64,000 bases of DNA from Gimesia fumaroli (lineage in GTDB: Bacteria; Planctomycetota; Planctomycetia; Planctomycetales; Planctomycetaceae), in NCBI RefSeq assembly GCF_007754425.1, contig NZ_CP037452.1, forward strand, positions 2,368,664 to 2,432,663, given 5' to 3'. Each line of letters opens with the position of its first letter. Positions within the stretch are counted from its first letter, which is position 1. Below the pieces are notes generated by a model, which was given only the letters and a program-made list of their open reading frames with translations, made no database searches and was not told the origin of the DNA. Of the stretch, positions 48,111 through 57,609 are shown in pieces. The position numbers and the translations under genes were made by a program.

Positions 48111-49385
48111 CTAGGTCAACGAAGCACTTTCTTTGGGGGCTCGTTCCGGAGTCTGAATATGCTCGGGCAGGAAGCCGAGGCCGACGATTTTGCCTGCCTG
48201 TTTACGGATGATCGGGGCGAACAGACCGGCGACTTTGCGAAAGCCCCAGGAAAGAGAAACCGGTTTTCCGGGAGCGGTCTGACCGCCAAACAGACGCTGG
48301 TGTGCGAAAACCTGCATGCGTTGTGTTTTGAGTGCGGGGGGCTCACGGCGGTGTTGAACCTGTTTTAAGTCTTCGAGTGTGACTTTGCCTGCATAAAGTT
48401 TATCGGCGAGCAGGTTCGCAGTCGCAACGGCATCCTGGACCGCGAGATTAACACCCACTCCGCCAACGGGCGACATCGCATGGGCGGCATCACCAATAAA
48501 TAAGAGACCCGGTTGAGCCCAGTTGGTAATATGGTTCAGCTGGATCGATAGCAGACGAACTTTTTCCCAGTCATCAATTGCGGCAACACCCTCCGCGAGA
48601 TCCGGCAAAATATCTGAAACTCGCTTGCGAAATGCTTCCAGTCCTTCCGCTTTGATTTCGTCAAAGGATCCTTTATGGATGATCAATCCCGATTGGAAGT
48701 AGTCTCCACGATCAACGGTGATCAGCATGCGACCATTCTTGATTCGTCCCAGTGTGTGATCCAGTAACTCACTCGATTTTCCGACGCGAAACCAGAGGAC
48801 ATCGATGGGGATTCCTTTTTCGACGACTTCGACTCCCGCATCGACTCGCAGCACGGATCCTCGTCCGTCAGCTCCGACTACCAGGTCGGAACGAATTTCA
48901 TATTCCCCGTTAATTCCCTCTACTTTGACGCCGACAACCTGATTGCCTTCATGGATCAGGTTCGTTGCCTTGGATTGCATATGAACCTGGAAGTTTGGAT
49001 ATTCGCTGGCATGTTTCGCGAGTAGATTCAAAAAGTCCCATTGCGGGGCAAACGTAATAAATTTGCATTTCGTGGGCAGATGGGTGAAGTAGGGGCCTGG
49101 GATCTGCTTGCCTTCAATATTGAAATCGAGCGAATCAAAATGCTTATCGGCAATTTGCAGGAATTCATCCAGAATGCCCAGTTCGTGCATTAATTGTAAG
49201 GTGGAAGGGTGAATTGTGTCGCCGCGAAAATCTCGCAGGAAGTCTTTGTGCTTTTCCAACACAATGACTTCTACGCCGGCACGGGCCAAGAGGAAACCTA
49301 AAAACAGGCCGGCAGGTCCACCGCCGACAACGCAGCAGCGAGTAGTAATTTTATCCCCAGATTGTGGTGGTTGGAATTCGCTCAC
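48111..49385 (-). CDS. FAD-dependent monooxygenase (UbiH/aromatic hydroxylase type)
   Basis: 424 residues. FAD-binding motifs: GGGPAGLFLGFLLARAGVEVIVLEK (Rossmann GxGxxG and terminal E, residues ~19-45), LVVGADGRGSVLR (DG motif), and GDAAHAMSPVGGVGVNLAVQDAV (GD motif, residues ~298-320), all in the order expected of class A flavoprotein monooxygenases. RGDTIHPSTLQLMHELGILD follows the Rossmann fold, as in TetX/UbiH-type proteins. The substrate cannot be told from sequence. No ubiquinone genes are next to it; the neighbours are unrelated, so it looks like a stand-alone gene. Confidence 0.92.
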   Translation of the reverse strand: MSEFQPPQSGDKITTRCCVVGGGPAGLFLGFLLARAGVEVIVLEKHKDFLRDFRGDTIHPSTLQLMHELGILDEFLQIADKHFDSLDFNIEGKQIPGPYFTHLPTKCKFITFAPQWDFLNLLAKHASEYPNFQVHMQSKATNLIHEGNQVVGVKVEGINGEYEIRSDLVVGADGRGSVLRVDAGVEVVEKGIPIDVLWFRVGKSSELLDHTLGRIKNGRMLITVDRGDYFQSGLIIHKGSFDEIKAEGLEAFRKRVSDILPDLAEGVAAIDDWEKVRLLSIQLNHITNWAQPGLLFIGDAAHAMSPVGGVGVNLAVQDAVATANLLADKLYAGKVTLEDLKQVQHRREPPALKTQRMQVFAHQRLFGGQTAPGKPVSLSWGFRKVAGLFAPIIRKQAGKIVGLGFLPEHIQTPERAPKESASLT

Positions 49386-49537
49386 AGCCTTTACCTCCTG
49401 TAAAGTGGCTTCGATGGATCAATCACTATCGCGGGCGCGATTCAGTAGCTTAGGTCAGATAATTGAAACTCTCAAGATGAAAATGACGGATCTTTCCTCA
49501 AAATGATTCCTTAGCTAACGAGTGGCTTTGACTGAAG

Positions 49538-49681
49538 TTACTCAGAGTTCTGTCCTGACTCTCCGTCCTGGCGGTTTTCTTTGTTTTTTCGGTCTGCCGA
49601 TCGTTTAATCTGGCGATGAGAAAACAGGACTATGACAAAGAGAATCATCAGGCTGCCAAAAACCTCCATGAGGCTAATCAT
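49538..49681 (-). CDS. Small single-pass membrane protein
   Basis: 47 residues, starting MISLMEVFGSLMILFVIVLF and then a charged tail (SHRQIKRSADRKNKENRQDG). A GGGAGA ribosome site lies 7-10 bases before the ATG. The N-terminal ~20 residues form one hydrophobic helix and the tail is basic then polar, so it should insert with the tail in the cytoplasm. It lies 55 bases downstream of the glycogen debranching gene on the same strand. Not recognised; could be a real small protein or a chance frame, but the ribosome site and helix favour a gene. Confidence 0.55.
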   Translation of the reverse strand: MISLMEVFGSLMILFVIVLFSHRQIKRSADRKNKENRQDGESGQNSE

Positions 49682-49735
49682 CAGTTTTCTCCCGATCTAT
49701 ATCTTAGTTAATGGCCAGTTGCATGACGCATCCGA

Positions 49736-51790
49736 TTACTTCATTAATATCACCACAGAACGTGCTTGAACATCATACGTGGATGAGGAAACCACAGCAA
49801 CTTCTTCCAGCTCCAGTATATCCTGGGGACTGGCCAGAGAGGTATCGACGACTCGTTTCCACTCGCCGGGAGCCCCTTCATGAATGCCAAAGTGACACGC
49901 GTTTGCGGAAGCATTGATCATCACATAAATGTCGGCGTCTTCCTCTTCTGCGCCGTGCAGGCAGAATGCCAGCGTTTTCGAATTCTCTGAGAGATCGACA
50001 TAGTGGGTGACTCCATACCAGTTGATATCGTCTCGCCAGAAATGTGAACGGCACAAAGAGGAATGTCGTTTGCGGAAGGCAATAATCAATTTGACAAAGC
50101 GAAACATGTCGCGGTGTGTATCCAGTCTACTCCAGTCGAGCCAGCTTGTTTCATTGTCCTGGTTATAGGGATTGTTATTTCCTTCTTGTGTCTGCAGAAA
50201 CTCATCTCCCATCCGAAACATCGGGGAGCCATTCGACACCATCAGCAGGCAAAAGAAGTTTTTGACCTGTTGTTTTCTGAGCTGCATTACTTCTGGCGAA
50301 GCACCCTCTTCGCCTTCCCAGCCGCAATTCCAACTGTAGTCACGTGTGCCATCGGCGTTGTTCTCGCCGTTTTTCCAGTTCCGTTTTGTGTTGTAGGATA
50401 CGAGATCATATAAGGAAAACCCGTCGTGGGATGTAACGTAATTGACGCTCTGATAAGGTCGGAGGGCATGCATACAGTCGTCGGGAAAGAGATCCGAACT
50501 GCCATACAGTCGCGTCATCAGATCGGGAATTCGTCCCGCATCGCCGCGCACAAATTGCTGGATCGTGTCGCGATAGGCGGCGTTCCATTGCATCCAGCGA
50601 TGGCCTGGGAATTTTGAACCAAGCTGAAATTCCCCGGCGGCATCCCAGGGCTCAGCGATAAAGCGTCGACCAGCCAGAGCTGAATCGGAAGCAATTTGCC
50701 CCAGGGTCGTCGGATTCGATTCTTCAATGCTCCCGTCATTTCTTCTTGTCAGGATACTGGCTAAATCAAATCGAAAGCCGTCCACGTGCATTTCTTTGGA
50801 CCAGTATTGCAGACTGTCTATAATCAGTTTACGAACTGCCCGATTCGCTGTGTGAAGTGTATTTCCCGAACCGGAGTAGTTGGCATAGGGAGTATCCAAA
50901 TCGCCTGTCATGGAATAGTAGGTTGTGTTGTCGATGCCTTTGAAACTATATGTCGGGCCAAATTCATTTCCTTCGCCCGTGTGATTGTAGACGACATCAA
51001 GAATGACCTCGATCTCCGCACGATGCAGCTCTTTGACCATTTCGCAAAATTCGATATGACGTTCGCATGTTTCTTGCGACGTGCAATAACCATCGTGAGG
51101 AGCAAAGAAACCGAGGGGCATATACCCCCAGTAATTTCCGTCTTGCGTATCGAATTGATATACGGGCATCAGTTCGACCGCCGTCACTCCCAGTTCCTTC
51201 AGGTAGGGGATTTTTTCGATGACGCCGGCAAAGGTACCGCGTGCGTCTTCAGTAACACCGGAGTTACTGTGTCTGGTGAAACCTCGAACATGCATTTCAT
51301 AGATGACAAGATTCGAGGTATGGTGAATGGGTTCATCATCCTCCCAACTGAACGCACATTGGATTGACTGCAGGACGGACAGCGGAGCACGGCCCATATT
51401 ACTTCCCGGCTGGCAGGCAAGCTGCCGGTCAAATGTGGGGGGGAAGTAGATGTTGCGTGAGTAAGGGTCGACTAATAGTTTTTCCGGATCGAAAGTGTGC
51501 CAGTCAAAGAGACCTTCTGGGGAAGGGCCGGCTATCTGGTAGGCATAATATTTGGCATGTTTGATCTCGAGAGCCGGAATACGACAGTGCCAGATTTCCG
51601 CGGTTTTGTTGCGATGCGGTTCAAACTGAAATTGAAAGACGGGTTCATTCAAATTCTCTTCGGTAAAGAAGAGGATCGAAACCTGCGTCGCGTGTTTTGA
51701 ATACAGGGCAAAATTATAGGCATTCTCCGATGCGATCCAGGTTTCTCCCAGGTGAATGGGAGACCCTTCGATTTTATCCCAATGGTCCAT
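49736..51790 (-). CDS. glgX: Glycogen debranching enzyme (GlgX/isoamylase type)
   Basis: 684 residues. An N-terminal CBM48 domain (GSPIHLGETWIASENAYNFALYSKHATQVSILFF) is followed by a GH13 barrel. The four conserved regions are seen: VILDVVYNHT (I), DGFRFDLASIL (II, nucleophile Asp near residue 343), FIAEPWDAAG (III, Glu near 383) and VTSHDGFSLYDLVSYN (IV). The ...KRNWKNGENN.DGTRDYSWNCGWEGE block is typical of GlgX/TreX. It removes alpha-1,6 branches from glycogen. It overlaps the preceding mprF-like gene by 17 bases, so the two are probably co-transcribed, although no metabolic link is known. Length is usual for the family. Confidence 0.93.
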   Translation of the reverse strand: MDHWDKIEGSPIHLGETWIASENAYNFALYSKHATQVSILFFTEENLNEPVFQFQFEPHRNKTAEIWHCRIPALEIKHAKYYAYQIAGPSPEGLFDWHTFDPEKLLVDPYSRNIYFPPTFDRQLACQPGSNMGRAPLSVLQSIQCAFSWEDDEPIHHTSNLVIYEMHVRGFTRHSNSGVTEDARGTFAGVIEKIPYLKELGVTAVELMPVYQFDTQDGNYWGYMPLGFFAPHDGYCTSQETCERHIEFCEMVKELHRAEIEVILDVVYNHTGEGNEFGPTYSFKGIDNTTYYSMTGDLDTPYANYSGSGNTLHTANRAVRKLIIDSLQYWSKEMHVDGFRFDLASILTRRNDGSIEESNPTTLGQIASDSALAGRRFIAEPWDAAGEFQLGSKFPGHRWMQWNAAYRDTIQQFVRGDAGRIPDLMTRLYGSSDLFPDDCMHALRPYQSVNYVTSHDGFSLYDLVSYNTKRNWKNGENNADGTRDYSWNCGWEGEEGASPEVMQLRKQQVKNFFCLLMVSNGSPMFRMGDEFLQTQEGNNNPYNQDNETSWLDWSRLDTHRDMFRFVKLIIAFRKRHSSLCRSHFWRDDINWYGVTHYVDLSENSKTLAFCLHGAEEEDADIYVMINASANACHFGIHEGAPGEWKRVVDTSLASPQDILELEEVAVVSSSTYDVQARSVVILMK

Positions 51791-54341
51791 GAGGTGATGT
51801 CCCTGTTAAGTCCGAGTGAGGTTTTGCAATCAAAGCGACGATGTCTTTCAGAATATGAGGCAAGGCGAGTCCGCCTGGCGATGCCAGGTATTTGGGAGTC
51901 CAGACCGGATCAAATTTTTCCTTATAACTTCGTAATCCTTCAAAGTGATAGAAGTGGTCGCCGTGTCGAAAGATCAGATTCGCGGTCCGGTTCCAGACCG
52001 GCGCGAGGGGACGATTCTGCATTCCCGATAAGGGGGCCATTCCAAAATTGAACCAGGTATACCCTTCCTGTTTACCCCACAGCAGTAATTCAATGAATAG
52101 ATATTCCATCACACTCGCCGGTGCTTCTGGCAGATATCTCATGAGGTCGACAGAGAGTTCTTCCTTGTCTGCTCCCTCCAGGACATTGGCAAAAGCGACG
52201 GTCTTTCCGTTTTGTTTCACGACGGCAATGGGAAACTGTTTGAGATAGTCTTCGTCAAAATAGCCGAGAGAGAAGCCTTTCTCAGAGACATTTTTTGTTT
52301 TCAACCAGGCATCCGAGATCTGTTTTAATTCGGGAAGTGACCCAGGAACCTGATCAACGGGGATGATAGAAAATTCACACTGTTCTTTATGACAATGATT
52401 GACTGTTTGTCTGAGTTTTTTTCGACTGCTGCCCGCGATATCAAATGCTTCCAGAGGCACACGGGCTTCTTCACCCAGCTTCAGAATGCTCATTCCCTGA
52501 TCGAGATAGAGGGAGAGGTTTTCGGGTTCGACCTGATAGAACACAGGCCAGCCGTCATAACGGTCGACCAGTTCCCGGAACTGCCAGATGAGTTCGGCGC
52601 GCTCCTCTTCGGGACCCACAGGATCTCCGAAGGTGATCCAGGAACGTTTCTGAACGCCATACATCAGGAAAGCCGTTTGCTGTTCGTTCAACAACAGAGA
52701 TTTATCTCCCAGTAAAGCCAGGTAAGGCGATGTTTTGGGGGCTGCCTTCACAATTTCAGTGACAGCAGCCAGTTCACCTGCCGTTGGTTCCTGGGAACGG
52801 GGTTTATGTGCGGCGATTAGTTTTGAGAGTGCAAATAACATAAGAAAGATGACGGCACCGATACTGCCTCGCATAAAACGGGATGCATTCCCTTGAAATG
52901 TAAAGACCCACCAGAGTTCATTGGAGTAATCAACGTGCTTATAGGCAAAGAGTCCCAGCCAGATCGAGCAAATGACAATCACCAGAATGGTACTGGTCCA
53001 GGCCAGGCTGAATCGTGCGTGGATCAAGGTGCCTTTACGATAATATTGTTTGCGACTGACAAAGAGCGCGATCAGGATTAGTGCCAGCAGAATGGCTTCT
53101 TCGTAATCAAAGCCTTTTAAGAGCGAGACGATGATGCCGAGCCCCAGTAATGAGGTGATCAACCACCAGGCGGAATCAAGTCGTCGTTGCAGGCCGCGTG
53201 CTAGTACCAGGAGTGCAGCACCGATCAGGCTGCCAATAAAATGGGAGACTTCGACAAGCGGCAGAGGGATTGTATGCTGCAGGTGCGCGAGTCGCGCTTT
53301 AACAATGGGAGTGGATCCTGAAAACAGTAAAACGGTTCCCGCCAGGAGTGTGCACCAGGAGAGTACCAGGGGAGTCACAGAGACAGACCAGCGATTCACT
53401 TTTTGAACAACCCGTGTTGCGAGTCCCCGTTGCAGCGAAAGTTCGTGCAGCCCCAGCATGATAATCGCGATGAAGAGCGGAATGAGGTAGTAGATCACAC
53501 GGAAAACCAGCAAGCCCGCCAGGATTTTTGCTGATGACGGGGAAGCGACCAGAGTTAAGATGACGAGCTCAAAGACACCCACGCCTCCAGGCACATGAGA
53601 CAGAACCACGGCTACGGTTGCCAGGAGAAACATCCCCAGGAATTCTGGATAGCCAATCGTCAGGTCAGGGGCTAACAAAGTGTAAAGAATGGCGCCGACC
53701 AGCATCAGGTCGACCGCGGAAACCAGAAGTTGTAGCAGAGTCATGCTGGTTTTGGGGAAGCGAAATTCAATACCTTTAAACACAATTGGAGTTTTGCGAA
53801 TAAAAGGCAGCGCTGAATAGACGGCGGCGACAGCCAGCAGTCCATACCCGATCGACTGGACGTTAACGAACGGCAAGTGTAACGATGCCGGCACAGGAAA
53901 AGGGTGTAAAATGAACACGGCACCGGCTAAGGCAAATACGCCAATCCAATAAGTCGTGCCCAGCATGATCACAAGCTGCAGAATTTCGACCGCCGAAAGT
54001 CCCCAGGCGGAATAGAGACGGTATCGGACGGACGTTCCCCCGAGCAGAGCACCAAAATTATAACTGATGACGAAGCCGGTAAACGAAGCCAGTGAGATCT
54101 TGCGGAGCGGTAGCGGATGCTGAATGGCGCGTACTGCCAGATAATCATAGCCGATGAGAATCAGATAGTTGATTATAGTCAAGCCGGCGGCTGCCCAGAG
54201 TCGCCAGGCCGGAATATGAGCGACGGCAGAACGGATCTGGTGCAGGTCGTAATGTTTTAACTCTTTTGAGAGCAGCCAGATTGCTCCCATAAAAATTGTG
54301 ATGACAACCAGAGGTGCAAGTTTTTTGAGACGATGAAGCAT
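51774..54341 (-). CDS. mprF: Phosphatidylglycerol lysyltransferase-like protein (MprF family)
   Basis: 855 residues. The first ~540 contain about twelve to fourteen membrane helices with the flippase motif GVGVFELVIL and the N-terminal SFTGFVISYNFGALLGGTSVRYRLY block. The last ~300 residues are the DUF2156/GNAT-fold aminoacyl transferase: GDKSLLLNEQQTAFLMYGVQKRSWITFGDPVGPEEERAELIWQF..., later SVDLMRY.P.AP..VMEYLF, FNFGMAPLSGM. MprF makes and flips aminoacylated phosphatidylglycerol, reducing surface negative charge. The amino acid used here is unknown. Located upstream of glgX with a short overlap. Confidence 0.9.
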   Translation of the reverse strand: MLHRLKKLAPLVVITIFMGAIWLLSKELKHYDLHQIRSAVAHIPAWRLWAAAGLTIINYLILIGYDYLAVRAIQHPLPLRKISLASFTGFVISYNFGALLGGTSVRYRLYSAWGLSAVEILQLVIMLGTTYWIGVFALAGAVFILHPFPVPASLHLPFVNVQSIGYGLLAVAAVYSALPFIRKTPIVFKGIEFRFPKTSMTLLQLLVSAVDLMLVGAILYTLLAPDLTIGYPEFLGMFLLATVAVVLSHVPGGVGVFELVILTLVASPSSAKILAGLLVFRVIYYLIPLFIAIIMLGLHELSLQRGLATRVVQKVNRWSVSVTPLVLSWCTLLAGTVLLFSGSTPIVKARLAHLQHTIPLPLVEVSHFIGSLIGAALLVLARGLQRRLDSAWWLITSLLGLGIIVSLLKGFDYEEAILLALILIALFVSRKQYYRKGTLIHARFSLAWTSTILVIVICSIWLGLFAYKHVDYSNELWWVFTFQGNASRFMRGSIGAVIFLMLFALSKLIAAHKPRSQEPTAGELAAVTEIVKAAPKTSPYLALLGDKSLLLNEQQTAFLMYGVQKRSWITFGDPVGPEEERAELIWQFRELVDRYDGWPVFYQVEPENLSLYLDQGMSILKLGEEARVPLEAFDIAGSSRKKLRQTVNHCHKEQCEFSIIPVDQVPGSLPELKQISDAWLKTKNVSEKGFSLGYFDEDYLKQFPIAVVKQNGKTVAFANVLEGADKEELSVDLMRYLPEAPASVMEYLFIELLLWGKQEGYTWFNFGMAPLSGMQNRPLAPVWNRTANLIFRHGDHFYHFEGLRSYKEKFDPVWTPKYLASPGGLALPHILKDIVALIAKPHSDLTGTSPHGPLG

Positions 54342-54749
54342 CGATGATTCTTATATCGTAAGGGCGTTTCTAAGTCGCATTTGACGCATTTGAAAAGACA
54401 CTGCCGGTCAGAACAGAGGTGTGGGTCAGGTTGTGTTTTATTGTATCTTTGCAGACCGTTTATGAATTCGAAACGGTGCCTGCCATATCAAGTTTACCGA
54501 ATATGAAGAATGTGTTATCTGATTGATTCAAGACTCAGGTGAGCGAAAATTTTTTCTAAATTGCGCTTTTGGTGTAGTTGGGCGATTGAGTTTACCGTTA
54601 AGAGGCACGGCTTATAAAATTTCTGAAAGAGATCATAAATAAAGCGTGCAATATTGAACAGACAGGAATAAAATAAAACCAGTTGCTGTAGCGAACTGGC
54701 AGCCTGCGTACTCTCTCACAAACAACTCAAATTTCTGAAAGATGTCAGA
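54342..54749. other. Divergent promoter region
   Basis: 408 bases between the mprF-like gene (minus) and the NTF2-like gene (plus). No supported gene; the 144-codon minus-strand frame 54633-55067 is antisense to the NTF2-like gene. The region is AT-rich around 54480-54650 and should hold both promoters; I could not fix a clear -35/-10 pair. Confidence 0.45.
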
Positions 54750-55721
54750 ATGAATCTTCTCCTTCGACAGACCGGCTGTGGTCTCACGCTTCCCGCTTTG
54801 TTGCTCTTGATTGTCTTTGACAGCTCTGTTGGCTTTGCTCAGTTTCAGAGAACTCCTCTGAATGGCGAGTCTGCGCCGCCGGCTCCTTCTGCAACGCAAA
54901 CGACGTCCGAAGTTTCTGGGGCCGCACAAGACATCAAAAAAATGGCAGCAGCATTTAAAGCGGCTTTCAATCAGGGGGATGCCCAGAAAGTAGCTGGTTT
55001 CTGGGCTCCGGAGGGCGAGTATATCGAAGCTAGCGGAAAACGGTTGGTCGGACGTGCTGCCATTCAAAGGGCATACTCAACCTATTTCAAGAAAAACAAG
55101 GGAGCGAAAATTCAAATCTCTGTCGATTCTGTTCGTCAGATTGGTGAAACTCTGGCGATTGAGGATGGTCGGACGATCGTATCGGTTCCTGAAGTGGCGC
55201 CCGAGTATAGCCAATATACAGCCACACATGTGAAGCGTAATGGACAATGGCAAATTGGCAGCATCAAAGAATCAGCAATGCCTGCGGCCGGTTCTCTCTC
55301 CGGAATCAAAGATCTCGAGTGGCTGATTGGGACCTGGGTTACCGAAGACAGAGGCATCACATTAACCACAGACTTTCATTGGTTGCCCGGCAATAAGTTT
55401 ATTGAGCGGACTTTCTATTCGACCATGAAAGGTGCAAAAAAAGTAGTGGGAAAACAGATTATCGGCGTCGATCCCATTTCGGGTGACATCATGTCCTGGA
55501 CGTTCAATACCGATGGTAGCCATGCTCTGGGAATCTGGGTTCCCGTGGAGAACGGTTGGGCCATCGAATCGCGGGGAGTCACCAGTAACGGAATGATTAC
55601 CAGTGCGAATAACATCCTTTCCAGGATTGATGACAACGGCTGCCGCTGGCAATCGGTAAATCGTACTGTGAATGGAAATCCGTTACCCGACGCACTGGAA
55701 GTCGTCTCCAAACGAAAATAG
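54750..55721 (+). CDS. Exported two-domain protein: NTF2/SnoaL-like then lipocalin-like
   Basis: 323 residues, signal peptide MNLLLRQTGCGLTLPALLLLIVFDSSVGFA. Residues ~60-175 are an NTF2-like DUF4440/SgcJ fold (MAAAFKAAFNQGDAQKVAGFWAPEGEYIEASGKRLVGRAAIQRAY..Y, then TATHVKRNGQWQIGSIKES). Residues ~185-323 (LEWLIGTWVTEDRGITLTTDFHWLPGNKFIERTF, DIMSWTFNTDGSHALGIW) resemble a heme/fatty-acid-binding lipocalin-like barrel. No reaction can be assigned. The glycine-rich protein gene follows 60 bases on, same strand, so an operon is possible. Confidence 0.85.
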   Translation: MNLLLRQTGCGLTLPALLLLIVFDSSVGFAQFQRTPLNGESAPPAPSATQTTSEVSGAAQDIKKMAAAFKAAFNQGDAQKVAGFWAPEGEYIEASGKRLVGRAAIQRAYSTYFKKNKGAKIQISVDSVRQIGETLAIEDGRTIVSVPEVAPEYSQYTATHVKRNGQWQIGSIKESAMPAAGSLSGIKDLEWLIGTWVTEDRGITLTTDFHWLPGNKFIERTFYSTMKGAKKVVGKQIIGVDPISGDIMSWTFNTDGSHALGIWVPVENGWAIESRGVTSNGMITSANNILSRIDDNGCRWQSVNRTVNGNPLPDALEVVSKRK

Positions 55722-55781
55722 TGCCGGCTCCTACAATAAATTATTGCTTTTTTAAGAATACAGAAATCGAGGATTGATCGA

Positions 55782-57509
55782 ATGAAACTTTTCATCAGCG
55801 TCCTTTCCATTACGACATTACTTTTTGTCTCATCTGATTCGTCTGTCTCCTGGGCGCGCGGCTTTGGCGGCGGTGGTTTTCATGGAGGTGGTGGAGGATT
55901 TGGTGGCGGCGGCTTTCGCGGAGGCGGAGGAGGCGGCTTTGGTGGCGGAGGATATGGTGGAGGTCGCAATCTCGGTGGTGGCGGTGGATTTGACGCAGCT
56001 TCCCGAAACCTGGGGGGCGCAGGCGGTTTCAATGGCAGCCGGTTCTCCAACTATGGCAGCCGCTTTGATGTTCCCCCGCGTTTCAATGACAATACCGGCT
56101 TCGATAGCCGTTTCGCCAACGAAGCGCGATCGTTTGATAAGTCGAATATCGGAAATATGAACCGTCCCAATGGTGGCGACTTCAGTCGTGGCGGTCTCAA
56201 TCAAGGGGGGATGAACGGCTTGCGTGGTGGTCGGACCGATGGTTCTTTGAATGTAGGTAATATGAACTTTAACCAGCGGCCCACACGTCAGGGACTGGAC
56301 AATTTTCTGGGGCTTCCTTCCGATGCCGGTCACAATTCCGTCACCAACTCGCATCCCCAAATTCAGGATTTTACGGGACGCGATACCATTAATCGTTCGA
56401 TCTCGAATGGTTCCGGTTCAGGCAATATTTATCATGGACCCAATGGTGGAGTAGCCGGCGGCGGAAGTTATACCGGGCCGCGAGGAAATACAATTTCGGG
56501 CGGTGGTGCTGTCGGACCTGATGGTGGTCATGCCGCGGGCGGTTCTATTGACGGTAAGAATGGTGGTTCCGCAACTGGTGGTCGTGTAGTCGGTCCCAAT
56601 GGTGGATCGGCTGCGGGAGGCAAAGCCGTTGGTCCCAATGGAGGTAGTGCTGCCGGCGGACGCGTGGTCGGCCCAGGCGGTGCTTCTGCCGCGGGAGGAA
56701 GAGTTGTAGGACCCAATGGCGGCGGTGCCGCAGGTGGTGTGGTTCATGGACGTGGTGGCGGAACAACGGCCGGCGGTATTGTGCATGGCCCGAACGGCGG
56801 TTATGCAGCCGGTTTTGTGCATGTGCCTCCTTCTACGCGTTATTATCATGGCGCAGTCATACGGGGTGGATTTTATGGATACGGAATGTACTACCCAGGC
56901 TGGTATGCGGCAAATCCGGGAGTCTGGTATGTTCCTGCCTGGCCTGCAGGCTACGCCTGGAGAGCCTGTACCTGGGCTTCCATGATGGCCTGGTTAACCC
57001 TGGCTGATACGCAACCGATTTATTATGACTACGGAAATAACGTGGTCTACCAGGACAACAGTGTGTACGTCAATAATCAGGATGTAGGCACAGCGGAAGA
57101 GTATACGCAGCAGGCCAGTCAGTTGGCGGCCGCCGGTGCTTCTGCTGATGTCAACGAAAAAGAACAATGGATGCCGCTGGGCGTATTTGCTTTGTCTGAA
57201 AGTGGACAGACAAAATCGGATTCGGTTGTCGAATTGGCTGTGAATTCAAAAGGCATTATCCGCGGAAATTACACCAATACGAAAACAAAAAAGACGCAGC
57301 AGGTGCAGGGATCGATTGATAAAAAGAGTCAACGTGCTGCCTGGACCGTGGGGGACGATAAGAATACTGTTTATGACACGGGTATTTACAATCTGACCAA
57401 AGATGAAGCCCCTCTGCTGGTTCATATTGGAAAAGATCAGACACAGCAATGGCTGATGGTCAGACTGGATCAGAAAGACAAAGACAAAAATGCGGCTGCC
57501 AGTGAGTGA
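55782..57509 (+). CDS. Exported glycine-rich repeat protein
   Basis: 575 residues, signal peptide MKLFISVLSITTLLFVSSDSSVSWA. Residues ~27-75 are almost pure Gly with Phe/Arg/His/Tyr. Residues ~200-350 carry about nine repeats of GG.AAGG.VVGPNGG type (a ~15-residue unit), similar to collagen-like or elastic surface proteins. A Tyr/Trp-rich stretch follows (~350-400, YYPGWYAANPGVWYVPAWPAGY), then a C-terminal ~120-residue beta domain (VVELAVNSKGIIRGNYTN...VQGSIDKKSQRAAWTV). The full gene also reads open in antisense frames because of its GC-rich composition; those are not genes. Structural surface role inferred. Confidence 0.85.
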   Translation: MKLFISVLSITTLLFVSSDSSVSWARGFGGGGFHGGGGGFGGGGFRGGGGGGFGGGGYGGGRNLGGGGGFDAASRNLGGAGGFNGSRFSNYGSRFDVPPRFNDNTGFDSRFANEARSFDKSNIGNMNRPNGGDFSRGGLNQGGMNGLRGGRTDGSLNVGNMNFNQRPTRQGLDNFLGLPSDAGHNSVTNSHPQIQDFTGRDTINRSISNGSGSGNIYHGPNGGVAGGGSYTGPRGNTISGGGAVGPDGGHAAGGSIDGKNGGSATGGRVVGPNGGSAAGGKAVGPNGGSAAGGRVVGPGGASAAGGRVVGPNGGGAAGGVVHGRGGGTTAGGIVHGPNGGYAAGFVHVPPSTRYYHGAVIRGGFYGYGMYYPGWYAANPGVWYVPAWPAGYAWRACTWASMMAWLTLADTQPIYYDYGNNVVYQDNSVYVNNQDVGTAEEYTQQASQLAAAGASADVNEKEQWMPLGVFALSESGQTKSDSVVELAVNSKGIIRGNYTNTKTKKTQQVQGSIDKKSQRAAWTVGDDKNTVYDTGIYNLTKDEAPLLVHIGKDQTQQWLMVRLDQKDKDKNAAASE

Positions 57510-57548
57510 GATTTTCTCAATTCACACAGGTTGCGTTTGAAATGTAAA

Positions 57549-57584
57549 AAACAGAGTTGGTCATTCCCGGCCAACTCTGTTTTT
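57549..57584. terminator. Bidirectional terminator between glycine-rich and sulfatase genes
   Basis: AACAGAGTTGG and CCAACTCTGTT arms around a ~10-base loop, flanked by an A-run on the left and a T-run on the right, ideal for stopping both convergent transcripts. Confidence 0.85.
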
Positions 57585-57609
57585 GTTTCTGATGCGTTTC
57601 GAGACCGCA

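Noticed and set aside
54633-55067. 144-codon minus-strand frame upstream of the NTF2-like gene
   Set aside because: Antisense to the signal peptide and first domain of a well-supported gene.
55830-56849. Long minus-strand frames opposite the glycine-rich gene
   Set aside because: They arise from the GGN-rich repeats read backwards (Pro/Thr/His-rich) and have no family motif.
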